Assembly (NCBI GenBank): GCA_949746285.1
Contig: CATJZH010000157.1
Coordinates: 1-6,906, forward strand
Reading direction: 5' to 3'
Length of the DNA stretch: 6,906 nt
Source of the DNA: an uncultured Clostridia bacterium
GTDB lineage: Bacteria; Bacillota; Clostridia; TANB77; CAG-508
Shown here: positions 1-6,207 of the stretch, in pieces
How positions within the stretch are numbered: position 1 is the first letter of the stretch
Layout: each line of letters begins with the position of its first letter
The notes under the pieces: model-generated
Told to the model about the DNA's origin: nothing
The model's database searches: none
The model's input: only the letters and a program-made list of their open reading frames with translations
Made by a program: the position numbers and the translations under genes

Positions 1-78
1 ATGTTATCTTTAACATTAAACGTTGCCTTGACAGCAGTTCTGTATAAGAACTGGGTTGATAAGCAACTACATAAATAA
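1..78 (+). CDS. Doubtful short ORF, 25 aa, possibly a 3'-truncated view of a small membrane peptide gene
   Basis: An open frame runs from the first base of the window (ATG) to TAA at 76-78. It gives a hydrophobic N-terminal half (LSLTLNVALTAVLY) followed by a charged tail (KNWVDKQLHK). That shape is common to small membrane peptides, including type I toxins, and to the C-terminal end of a larger membrane protein. The window edge hides any ribosome binding site or upstream codons, so the ATG may be internal. A hairpin with a T-run follows directly after the stop, as expected for the end of a transcription unit. The frame also contains a perfect 7-bp inverted repeat, CAGTTCT at 35-41 and AGAACTG at 47-53, with a 5-nt loop. 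I do not recognise the peptide and assign no function. Confidence 0.3.
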   Translation: MLSLTLNVALTAVLYKNWVDKQLHK

Positions 79-120
79 AAAAAGCTCACATCTGTAACTT
101 GACGGTTTGATGTGAGTTTT
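77..120. terminator. Bidirectional rho-independent terminator
   Basis: CTCACATC (85-92) pairs perfectly with GATGTGAG (109-116), and flanking AAAG/TTTT extends the stem. An inner AAC/GTT pairing (96-98, 105-107) can fold the loop. On + the stem is followed by TTTT (117-120) and would end the short frame that stops at 78. On - it is followed by seven T's (complement of 77-83), so it would also stop leftward transcription reaching this point from the glycyl-tRNA synthetase side. Confidence 0.7.
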
Positions 121-131
121 CATATATAACC

Positions 132-162
132 GGCAAAACCACTTTGGTGGATTTGTCATTTT
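132..162 (+). terminator. Imperfect hairpin with short T-run
   Basis: GGCAAAACCAC (132-142) pairs with GTGGATTTGTC (147-157) over 11 positions, with one G-T wobble and one A-A mismatch and a TTTG loop, followed by ATTTT on +. It could be a second terminator on + or simply a stable RNA structure. It sits between two better terminators, and no gene explains it. Confidence 0.45.
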
Positions 163-163
163 C

Positions 164-191
164 AAAACCTCACAATAGTAAGGTATTTTTT
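164..191 (-). terminator. Terminator downstream of glycyl-tRNA synthetase
   Basis: ACCTCAC (167-173) and GTAAGGT (178-184) flank an AATA loop, just past the leftward synthetase stop (196-198). Read on -, the stem ACCTTAC/GTGAGGT is fully paired (six Watson-Crick pairs and one T-G wobble) and is followed by TTTTG. Read on +, the same position is a C-A mismatch, although six T's follow. The better pairing on - favours a role as the synthetase terminator, with possible activity in both directions. Confidence 0.6.
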
Positions 192-195
192 AATT

Positions 196-1578
196 TTAAA
201 ATACTAGTTTCTCTTCTACATATTTAGCAACATCTTCAATTTTTAATCTTATTTGTTCCATAGTATCTCTATCTCTAATAGTTACACTTCCATCTTCTAA
301 AGTATCAAAATCTACTGTTACACAGAAAGGTGTTCCTATTTCATCTTCTCTTCTATATCTTTTTCCAATACTTCCAGCCTCATCATAATCACACATAAAA
401 TATTTTGATAATTCTGTATATACTTCATCAGCTTTTTCTGACAATTTTTTAGATAATGGTAGTACTGCTACTTTATATGGAGCTAAAGCTGGATGTAATT
501 TTAAAACTGTTCTTACATCTCCCTCTTCTACTTCCTCTTCATAATAGCTATTGCATAAAAATGCAAGTGTTACCCTGTCTGCTCCAAGTGATGGCTCTAT
601 ACAATATGGTACATACTTTTCATTTGTTTCTGGATCTAAATAATTCATATCCTCTTTAGAGAACTTCATGTGTTGTGATAAATCGAAATCTGTTCTATCT
701 GCAATTCCCCATAATTCTCCCCATCCAAATGGGAAAGCAAATTCTATATCTGTTGTTCCATTACTGTAGTGAGATAATTCTTCTTTTGAATGATCTCTTA
801 ATCTTATATTTTCTTCTAATATTCCTAAATTTAATAACCACTTTTTACAATAATCTTTCCAATAAGCATGCCACTCTAAATCTGTTCCTGGTTTGCAGAA
901 AAATTCAAGTTCCATTTGCTCAAATTCTCTTGTTCTAAATGTAAAGTAGCCTGGTGTCATTTCACTTCTAAATGCTCTTCCTATTTGAGCTATTCCCATA
1001 GGAATTTTCTTTCTTGTTGTTCTCATTACATTTTTAAAGTTTACAAATATACCTTGAGCTGTTTCTGGTCTTAAGTATATCTCAGCTTTAGCATCTTCTG
1101 TTACTCCTTGGAATGTTTTAAACATTAAATTAAATTTTCTTATTTCTGTAAAATTATGTGCTCCACAATTTGGACAATTTATACTATTATCATCCATAAA
1201 TTTTATCATCTCTTCATCTGACATACCATCAGCTATCATATCTTTTCCATTATCATGTGCCCATTCTTCTATAAGCTTATCTGCTCTATGTCTTGTTTTA
1301 CACTCTTTACAGTCTATAAGTGGATCTGAAAATCCTCCAACATGTCCTGAAGCTACCCACGTTTGTGGATTCATTAAAATTGCTGCATCTAACCCAACAT
1401 TATACTTATTTTCTTGAACAAATTTTTTCATCCATGCTTTTTTTACATTATTTTTTAGTTCAACACCTAAAGGTCCATAATCCCATGTGTTTGCTAAACC
1501 TCCATAAATTTCAGACCCTGGATATACATATCCTCTTGCCTTACATAAATTTACAATTTTTTCCATTGATTCTACCAT
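196..1578 (-). CDS. glyS: Glycyl-tRNA synthetase, single-chain (alpha2) type
   Basis: This cytosolic class II aminoacyl-tRNA synthetase charges tRNA-Gly with glycine using ATP. The 460-aa protein has the length and motif order of the single-subunit enzyme (eukaryote/archaea-like, also found in many Firmicutes) rather than the separate alpha and beta chains. Visible landmarks are the N-terminal GYVYPGSEIYGG (16-27) and DYGPLG (33-38), a CKEC (90-93) and CPNC (135-138) pair that looks like a zinc-binding insertion, YLRPETAQGIF (168-178), class II motif 2 around GRAFRSE (200-206) with TREFEQMELEFF (216-227), and motif 3 EPSLGADR (328-335). A C-terminal anticodon-binding domain spans about 360-455. 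The chosen ATG has an AGGGAGG ribosome binding site (1587-1593) 8 nt upstream. A second Met at residue 5 has no comparable site. It is controlled by the T-box leader upstream. The symbol is glyS or glyQS depending on convention. Confidence 0.97.
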   Translation of the reverse strand: MVESMEKIVNLCKARGYVYPGSEIYGGLANTWDYGPLGVELKNNVKKAWMKKFVQENKYNVGLDAAILMNPQTWVASGHVGGFSDPLIDCKECKTRHRADKLIEEWAHDNGKDMIADGMSDEEMIKFMDDNSINCPNCGAHNFTEIRKFNLMFKTFQGVTEDAKAEIYLRPETAQGIFVNFKNVMRTTRKKIPMGIAQIGRAFRSEMTPGYFTFRTREFEQMELEFFCKPGTDLEWHAYWKDYCKKWLLNLGILEENIRLRDHSKEELSHYSNGTTDIEFAFPFGWGELWGIADRTDFDLSQHMKFSKEDMNYLDPETNEKYVPYCIEPSLGADRVTLAFLCNSYYEEEVEEGDVRTVLKLHPALAPYKVAVLPLSKKLSEKADEVYTELSKYFMCDYDEAGSIGKRYRREDEIGTPFCVTVDFDTLEDGSVTIRDRDTMEQIRLKIEDVAKYVEEKLVF

Positions 1579-1651
1579 AATTAAAACCTCCCTTTATTTT
1601 TTTATGAAGAATATGGTTTTCTTCATATAATTTTCTAAGGAGTAATTTTTT

Positions 1652-1697
1652 CAAAACAAAAAGCTTACATCCTTAGCATAAAGCTAGGGACGTAAGC
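1652..1697 (-). terminator. T-box regulatory (attenuator) terminator
   Basis: On -, GCTTACGTCCCTAGC (1697-1683) pairs with GCTAAGGATGTAAGC (1677-1663): 14 of 15 positions pair, including one G-T wobble, with one C-A mismatch. TTTTTGTTTTG follows. The CCCTA segment is shared with the antiterminator, so the two folds exclude each other, which is the usual T-box switch. Confidence 0.93.
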
Positions 1698-1850
1698 ACT
1701 ACTTACGCGGTTCCACCCTAATTGGCATTTTTCATATGCCCACCTTAATTAGTATTGCTCCAAAGCTCCAAAGTATATTAGACATTACTTGCTTCTCACT
1801 ATCGCAAACTCACTTAAAATATCTTTTCTATATACTTCCTCTTTTTCATC
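1652..1850 (-). promoter_or_regulatory. T-box riboswitch, glycine-specific (specifier GGA)
   Basis: The leader senses uncharged tRNA-Gly and lets transcription proceed into the synthetase gene. On -, stem I has a base AAAG (1844-1841) pairing with CTTT (1765-1762) and an inner stem GTATAT (1835-1830) pairing with ATATAC (1778-1773). Between the 3' strands lies GGA (1769-1767), followed by a purine. This is where the specifier codon sits in Bacillus glyQS leaders, and GGA is a glycine codon. Stem III is GGCAT/ATGCC (1740-1724). The T-box motif AGGGTGGAACCGCG (1719-1706) contains UGGA, complementary to a UCCA tRNA end, which fits the U73 discriminator usual for bacterial tRNA-Gly. TAGGG can pair with CCCTA to form the antiterminator, competing with the terminator. 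Stem II appears reduced or absent, as in other glycine T-boxes. Confidence 0.93.
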
Positions 1851-1870
1851 ACAATTATATTATGTTATCC

Positions 1871-1899
1871 ATTTTACAATATTTTTTTTATACTGTCAA
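1871..1899 (-). promoter_or_regulatory. Housekeeping promoter of the glycyl-tRNA synthetase leader
   Basis: On -, a perfect -35 TTGACA (1899-1894), a 17-bp spacer and -10 TAAAAT (1876-1871) match the sigma-A consensus at 11 of 12 bases. Transcription should start near 1863-1865 and give a leader of about 285 nt that contains the whole T-box. The promoter begins 14 bases after the HAD gene stop. Confidence 0.9.
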
Positions 1900-1913
1900 C
1901 ACTTTCTTTTATC

Positions 1914-2531
1914 TTATATACTAATATCATCAAAAGATTCATATTCTTCTATATCTTTATTATCAATATCTATTTTTGAACGTTTATTATTTTTCTTTCT
2001 TATTCTAATTACTTTTATTGGTTTTTTTTCATATAATCCATTTAAATCTCTTGGATCGTCATCTATAAAAATTGAATTTTTATAATCTAAGTCTAGTGTA
2101 AATTTGTATTCCGATGTTATTATTATATCATCAAAATACTTTTCTATTCCTGACCCTTTAATTTTCTTTATTTGATAATCTCTATTCTTTTTATCTGGAA
2201 TATATGTAAGAATAGTAAGTTTATGTCCGTTTTCCTTTAATCTTTTTACAAATCTTTTAGCATCTTCAAAAGTTACATCACTACTATTTATAATTACATT
2301 TTCCACATCTTCTAAAACTTTTTGTTCATTTACATTAAACCTATTTGCCATTAATTTAGCAAAAGAAAATATGTTATCTTTTGTAGAATTAAATTCAGTT
2401 TTAATTTTTTCAATTTCTTTTATATCTCTTTTTGATTCTAATGAAATCGATTCTACAATTTTTTCTAACATAATTTCTGTTAATTTTGCTGTTTCATATA
2501 ATGTATTATCAAAATCTATATAGTAATTCAT
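1914..2531 (-). CDS. HAD-superfamily hydrolase, substrate unknown
   Basis: The 205-aa cytosolic protein has the haloacid-dehalogenase-type phosphatase motifs. Motif I is DFDNT (6-10), with D6 as expected nucleophile and D8 as general acid/base. Motif II is the Thr of LTILTY (T109). Motif IV is IFIDDDPRD (154-162) with three acidic residues for Mg2+. A Lys near 143 or 151 could be motif III. Residues 15-90 are helical and charged, probably the cap domain. The C-terminal 30 residues are rich in Lys, Arg, Asp and Glu. I chose ATG at 2531 because GGAGG lies 7 nt upstream and motif I then starts at residue 6, as in most HAD proteins; an in-frame ATG 51 bases further upstream overlaps the probable promoter. 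Small HAD enzymes mostly dephosphorylate metabolites or nucleotides, but the sequence does not tell which. No terminator separates it from the synthetase leader, so read-through is likely. Confidence 0.85.
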   Translation of the reverse strand: MNYYIDFDNTLYETAKLTEIMLEKIVESISLESKRDIKEIEKIKTEFNSTKDNIFSFAKLMANRFNVNEQKVLEDVENVIINSSDVTFEDAKRFVKRLKENGHKLTILTYIPDKKNRDYQIKKIKGSGIEKYFDDIIITSEYKFTLDLDYKNSIFIDDDPRDLNGLYEKKPIKVIRIRKKNNKRSKIDIDNKDIEEYESFDDISI

Positions 2532-2553
2532 ACTCTTTCCTCCGTTATTGAAT

Positions 2554-2582
2554 TTTATATCATATTTTATTTTTTTATTCAA
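2554..2582 (-). promoter_or_regulatory. Probable promoter of the HAD gene
   Basis: On -, -35 TTGAAT (2582-2577, 4 of 6), a 17-bp spacer and -10 TATAAA (2559-2554, 5 of 6) stand just ahead of the ribosome binding site and predict a leader of only about 20 nt. The surrounding DNA is so AT-rich that other -10 matches exist, so the assignment is moderate. Confidence 0.5.
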
Positions 2583-2687
2583 TATTACTTTTAAAAATCC
2601 CTTATACTTATAGCTATTTAAATGATTTTTTTGTACTTATGTAAAGTAATTTTCATTTATGAAAACTAAATTTATGTGTAAAACTTC

Positions 2688-2755
2688 TGTGGATAATGTG
2701 GATAACTCTGTGAATAACCTTAAATTGAACTCTTTTTCGACACAATTTATTCACA
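2688..2755. promoter_or_regulatory. Cluster of four perfect DnaA boxes
   Basis: Three boxes share one orientation: TGTGGATAA at 2688-2696, an immediately adjacent identical TGTGGATAA at 2697-2705, and TGTGAATAA at 2709-2717. A fourth, TTATTCACA, lies in the opposite orientation at 2747-2755. All four fit the consensus TTATNCACA, and the first two are exact TTATCCACA boxes. DnaA binds such boxes at replication origins, at titration clusters outside the origin, and at some promoters. The cluster lies in the divergent gap between the HAD and LTA-synthase-type genes and is followed by an AT-rich stretch. No dnaA, dnaN, rpmH or parB gene is in view, so an oriC assignment is not supported by context. 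The box matches are certain; the role is inference. Confidence 0.8.
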
Positions 2756-2898
2756 ATTGATAGTTTAAAAAATATTATTATATTTTTTTAAATTTTTTAT
2801 GTGTACTGTATATTTGTTCGGTTAATACTCATTATTTCTTCATTTTTAGCCATTCCTTTACATTTTCTTAATAATTATATTATTTTTTACTTATTTAC
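2756..2898. other. Very AT-rich intergenic stretch with long A/T palindrome
   Basis: Right after the DnaA boxes comes a stretch made almost only of A and T. It includes TTTAAAAAATA (2764-2774) facing TATTTTTTTAAA (2781-2792), an inverted repeat with a one-base bulge and a 6-nt loop. Such DNA opens easily and resembles an unwinding element. From about 2805 to 2898 it becomes T-rich without recognisable sites. I see no gene, RNA or conserved motif in the remainder of 2583-2687 beyond imperfect DnaA-box-like TGTG words. Confidence 0.4.
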
Positions 2899-2927
2899 TT
2901 CACTTTTCTTATATTTTATGTTATATT
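2899..2927 (+). promoter_or_regulatory. Probable promoter of the LTA-synthase-type gene
   Basis: TTCACT (2899-2904) and TATATT (2922-2927) are separated by 17 bp, and TG at 2919-2920 creates an extended -10 (TGTTATATT), which can offset the weak -35. Transcription should start near 2934, giving a leader of about 40 nt. Confidence 0.55.
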
Positions 2928-2975
2928 GTGTAAATGTGACACTATAGTAAATATACTTCCTGAAAGGATTTTATA

Positions 2976-4850
2976 ATGCTAGAAAAAGCAAAAAAATTAG
3001 TAAGCAAAATAATTCATTTTTTTACACATGCAGTTGATAAAGATATATATTTAAAAGCGGTTATTTTAATAATTGTTCCTATTCTTATATATATATACTG
3101 TCAACTATTTTGTGATGGAAAATTTATATTTGAGAAAAAAAGAATGTATTTAAACTTTTTCTTTATTTATACTATAATTGGATTTTTTTATGTTATTACA
3201 GGAAAAATAAAACTAAGTTTATACATATCACTAGCAACAACTTTTGTTATAGGAATTATAAACCATTTTATTACCGCTTTTAGAGGAACCCCTTTAGTTC
3301 CTTGGGATATATTTTCAATAAATGTAGCATTAAACGTATTACCAACCTTTACATTTAGTATTTCTTTCAAATTATTACTTGGTATCATTGCCTTTGGTCT
3401 TGCAATATATGTACTTAGAACATCACATTTTAGTAGTTTTAAAAATAGTAAATTTAAAATTACCTATAGAATAGTAGTATTATTAGGAATATCACTTTTT
3501 ATATATTCATTTTATTTTACAAATTTAATTGACAAATTTGAATTAGATGAAAACTGGGATCCAAAAGAAGAATATCATAACAATGGTTTAATAGCTAGTT
3601 TATTCAAGCAGTCACGTAATCTTATAATAAATGTTCCTGAAGGATACGATTTAAACTCAGTAAAAAAATTAGCTTCATCTATCGATATAAATATTTTAGA
3701 AAAGCCAGAAGGTTTTGAAAATCCTAACATAATAGCAATTATGAACGAATCATTTGCAGAATTACAAACAGTAGGAAAATTTAATACAAATAAAGAATAT
3801 TTACCTTTTTTTAATAGTTTATCTGAGAACACAGTAAAAGGAAATCTACATGTTTCTATATTTGGAGCTACAACTCCTAATAGTGAATGGGAATTTTTAA
3901 CATCAAACACTATGGCTTTTGTGCCTAAAAGAACTGTTCCATACCAACAATATGTTCTAAGACGTTCTTATTCATTAGCTACTATTTTAAAAGAACATGG
4001 ATATAATACTAATGCTATTCATAGTTACTATCCTCAAGGATATAATAGAAATCTTGCCTATCCAAGACTTGGTTTTAATTCTTTTTATAGTATACTTAAT
4101 TTAAGAGATTTAGAATATATTAGAGAATACCCTAGCGATTTAAGTACTTATCAAAACATTATAGATCTTTATAAAACAAAAAATGATGATGAAAAATTAT
4201 TTAATTTTACTCTTACAATGCAAAACCATGGTAGCTATACAGATGAAAATTTTCAAAATACAATAATAGCAGGAAAAGGTATTTATCCAAAACTTAATCA
4301 ATACTTGTCTTTAATAAAACTGGCTGATGAAGCTTTAGAATATCTTATTACATATTTTTCTGAACAAGAAGAACCTACTATTATTTTAATATTTGGAGAT
4401 CATCAGCCTTATGTTGAAGATGAATTTTATAATGAATTACTTTCTAAAAGTTTTGCTGATATAACTTCAAAAGAAGCCATTGAAAAAAAATATATAACAC
4501 CTTTTATGATTTGGGCAAATTTTGATATAAATAAAGAAAAATATAATAATATAACAGATTTAAGTGCAAACTACCTTTCTTCTTTACTTTTGGATATTGC
4601 ACAAATTCAAAAAACTCCATATTTAGAATTTCTAGATAATCTACGTACAGAAATTCCTATTATTACTGGAAATGGTTATATGGATAAAAATGGTTTATAT
4701 CATGATTTTTATGAAGAAACACCTTATTCTAAATTATTAGAAAATTATAATTACCTACAATTCAATAATATGTTTGATAATACTAACAAAATAACATCTT
4801 TATTTGAAGTTCCTAAACTTCCTGAACCAGATACAGATGAAGAAATATAA
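2976..4850 (+). CDS. LTA synthase family protein (membrane sulfatase-fold phosphoglycerol transferase)
   Basis: The 624-aa membrane protein has the LtaS layout: about five N-terminal transmembrane segments (roughly 26-45, 57-75, 80-100, 128-148, 165-183) and an extracellular alkaline-phosphatase/sulfatase-type domain from about 245 to 560. The catalytic set is visible: metal ligand E258 in IAIMNES, probable nucleophile T300 in FGATTPNSEWEFL, QNHG (416-419) and the metal-binding GDHQP with D475 and H476. These correspond to E255, T300, D475 and H476 of Staphylococcus aureus LtaS, by recalled family knowledge. LtaS transfers glycerol phosphate from phosphatidylglycerol onto a growing polymer outside the membrane. 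Clostridial members may act on other lipid-anchored or glycan acceptors, so the polymer is not certain. The C-terminal 60 residues are an acidic extension ending in DEEI. AAAGGA (2963-2968) precedes the ATG by 7 nt. It converges with a peptidoglycan carboxypeptidase gene, giving an envelope-biogenesis pair. Confidence 0.92.
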   Translation: MLEKAKKLVSKIIHFFTHAVDKDIYLKAVILIIVPILIYIYCQLFCDGKFIFEKKRMYLNFFFIYTIIGFFYVITGKIKLSLYISLATTFVIGIINHFITAFRGTPLVPWDIFSINVALNVLPTFTFSISFKLLLGIIAFGLAIYVLRTSHFSSFKNSKFKITYRIVVLLGISLFIYSFYFTNLIDKFELDENWDPKEEYHNNGLIASLFKQSRNLIINVPEGYDLNSVKKLASSIDINILEKPEGFENPNIIAIMNESFAELQTVGKFNTNKEYLPFFNSLSENTVKGNLHVSIFGATTPNSEWEFLTSNTMAFVPKRTVPYQQYVLRRSYSLATILKEHGYNTNAIHSYYPQGYNRNLAYPRLGFNSFYSILNLRDLEYIREYPSDLSTYQNIIDLYKTKNDDEKLFNFTLTMQNHGSYTDENFQNTIIAGKGIYPKLNQYLSLIKLADEALEYLITYFSEQEEPTIILIFGDHQPYVEDEFYNELLSKSFADITSKEAIEKKYITPFMIWANFDINKEKYNNITDLSANYLSSLLLDIAQIQKTPYLEFLDNLRTEIPIITGNGYMDKNGLYHDFYEETPYSKLLENYNYLQFNNMFDNTNKITSLFEVPKLPEPDTDEEI

Positions 4851-4877
4851 AAAGTATAGAATTTCTATACTTTTTAT
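4847..4877. terminator. Shared bidirectional terminator of two convergent genes
   Basis: A perfect 14-bp stem (4847-4860 with 4864-4877) around the core GTATAGA/TCTATAC, with an ATT loop and A/T runs at both ends, works in either direction. The + stop TAA (4848-4850) and the - stop (4874-4876) both lie within the stem, so the two mRNAs overlap through the hairpin only. Confidence 0.9.
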
Positions 4878-6043
4878 TGTTTTAAAAATAATATCTTTTT
4901 TCTTTTATATTTCAAAATCCATTTAATTAAAGAATAACAAACTATCAATAATATTATTACAAGTCCTATAACAACTTTTATCCAGCTATTATAATCAAAT
5001 ACTTGATGTTCTTTATCGTTCGAAGATTCATTTGTAAATATTCCAACAATATTATCTTTCTTTGTTTGTTTTTCAGTGTATTCTATTAAATCATATTCTT
5101 CTAAAATATCATTTATATTGTAATTATTATAACCATACTCAAATAATTTTATTGTATCTGTATACCTTGCACTAAGTCCATCTTCTGTTGCTTCAGCATG
5201 TAAAACTACTGAAATTGTTTCAAATCCATCTTTATTACTACTAGATGTTAAACAATTTTTAGCAGGTGTTGTAAAACCAGTTTTTCCTCCCACACAATAC
5301 GGATAGTAGTATTTATTTTCTGATATTAATAAACTATTAGTATTTTTATATATTCTTGGCTCTTGCCACAATTCTGTTTGAGGAAGAGAGCATTCCATTT
5401 TAGTTACTATTTCACGAAATTTTTGATTTTTCATACAATATCTAGTAATTAATGCTAAATCATATGCTGTAGAATAATGATTTTCATCATGCATTCCATT
5501 GGGATTAACAAAATTTGAATCAAGACATCCTATTTCTTTAGCTTTTGCATTCATTAATTTAGAAAATTCTGATATACTTCCAGATATATGTTCTGCTATA
5601 ACATTTGCAGCTTCATTTGCTGAATGTATTAGCATTACATCTAAAAGTTGTTCTATTGTAAAGACTTCCCCTACTTTAATATTTGCAGTTGAGTATCCTG
5701 ATTTTATTACATTTATTGCTGTATCGTTTGCTACAGCTTTTTCATCCAATTTACATTTTTCTAATGCTATTATTCCTGTTAATATTTTAGTAGTACTTGC
5801 TGGAAACTTTCTTGCATGAATATCTTTTTCATAAAGAATTTTTCCTGTAGTTTGTTCCATTAGAATTGCTGATTCTGAATATATTTGAATTTCGTTATTT
5901 TGTTGTTTATCATTTTCTCTACTACTAAAATCATTTAAAACTACTGTTAAATATTTCTCATTTTGAATATCTGTAGCAATACATATATTGCATAATGCCA
6001 TCATAAATAAAATAAAAATTATTATTATCTTTTTGAGTATCAT
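4874..6043 (-). CDS. D-alanyl-D-alanine carboxypeptidase (PBP5/DacF type, peptidase family S11)
   Basis: This penicillin-binding protein removes the terminal D-Ala from peptidoglycan pentapeptides outside the membrane, limiting cross-linking. The three active-site motifs are present in order and spacing: STTK (83-86, nucleophile S83), SAN (141-143) and KTG (254-256). A Sec signal peptide occupies residues 1 to about 23 (hydrophobic run 6-17). The transpeptidase-like domain runs from about 55 to 290. A C-terminal transmembrane helix (about 354-375) followed by a Lys/Arg-rich tail replaces the amphipathic anchor of classical PBP5. The region between about 300 and 345 is a short linker with several acidic and Asn residues. 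The ATG has GGAGG 4 nt upstream (6048-6052), a slightly short spacing, but no better start exists. Firmicute paralogues include dacA and sporulation-specific dacF and dacB; the sequence does not settle which this is, so I give no symbol. Confidence 0.93.
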   Translation of the reverse strand: MILKKIIIIFILFMMALCNICIATDIQNEKYLTVVLNDFSSRENDKQQNNEIQIYSESAILMEQTTGKILYEKDIHARKFPASTTKILTGIIALEKCKLDEKAVANDTAINVIKSGYSTANIKVGEVFTIEQLLDVMLIHSANEAANVIAEHISGSISEFSKLMNAKAKEIGCLDSNFVNPNGMHDENHYSTAYDLALITRYCMKNQKFREIVTKMECSLPQTELWQEPRIYKNTNSLLISENKYYYPYCVGGKTGFTTPAKNCLTSSSNKDGFETISVVLHAEATEDGLSARYTDTIKLFEYGYNNYNINDILEEYDLIEYTEKQTKKDNIVGIFTNESSNDKEHQVFDYNSWIKVVIGLVIILLIVCYSLIKWILKYKRKKILFLKQ

Positions 6044-6083
6044 TTTTCCTCCAGTTTAAATTTATTTTGCAAAACTTTTATTT

Positions 6084-6112
6084 AGTATAACACAAAATTT
6101 CATATAGTTCAT
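6084..6112 (-). promoter_or_regulatory. Probable extended -10 promoter of the carboxypeptidase gene
   Basis: On -, TGTTATACT (6092-6084) is an extended -10 with TATACT matching 5 of 6 bases. The hexamer 17 bp upstream, ATGAAC (6112-6107), is a poor -35 (3 of 6), as tolerated with an extended -10. The leader would be about 35 nt. It lies back to back with the promoter of the rightward gene. Confidence 0.55.
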
Positions 6113-6145
6113 TAAAAATATTATTTTTATTTTTATTTTGTATGC

Positions 6146-6174
6146 TTGATATTTTAATTTTTTTTTGATATTAT
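6146..6174 (+). promoter_or_regulatory. Promoter of the DUF2185 gene
   Basis: TTGATA (6146-6151) and TATTAT (6169-6174) match the sigma-A consensus at 5 of 6 bases each with a 17-bp spacer rich in T. Transcription should begin near 6181, about 27 nt before the ATG, so the gene is a self-contained unit. Confidence 0.7.
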
Positions 6175-6207
6175 TGAAAAAATTAAATACCAGTAGGAGT
6201 AATAAAA

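Noticed and set aside
28..48. TTGACA at 28-33 followed by TATAAG as a promoter
   Set aside because: The spacing is only about 10 bp, far too short for a sigma-A promoter; it is more likely part of the reading frame.
456..938. Plus-strand frames inside the synthetase gene (456-659, 675-938; also 1320-1580 and 1736-2085)
   Set aside because: They are antisense to the synthetase, its T-box or the HAD gene, have low-complexity Leu/Phe/Ile-rich translations and lack ribosome binding sites.
2532..2582. Extending the HAD protein by 17 residues to an earlier in-frame ATG
   Set aside because: The extension has no ribosome binding site, covers the likely -10/-35 and the GGAGG site itself, and places motif I unusually far from the N-terminus. 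The ATG at 2531 has a good GGAGG 7 nt upstream.
2688..2800. Calling the DnaA-box region the chromosomal oriC
   Set aside because: No dnaA, dnaN, rpmH, gidA or parAB genes are in the window, and gene orientation on the right side is mixed. Reported only as a DnaA-box cluster.
3188..3910. Minus-strand frames inside the LTA-synthase-type gene, and the plus-strand frame 5499-5819 inside the carboxypeptidase gene
   Set aside because: They are opposite-strand shadows of strongly supported genes and have no recognisable motifs.
5977..5992. Cys18 or Cys21 of the carboxypeptidase as a lipoprotein cleavage site
   Set aside because: The residues before each Cys (MAL, CNI) do not fit the lipobox, and the protein has its own C-terminal transmembrane anchor.
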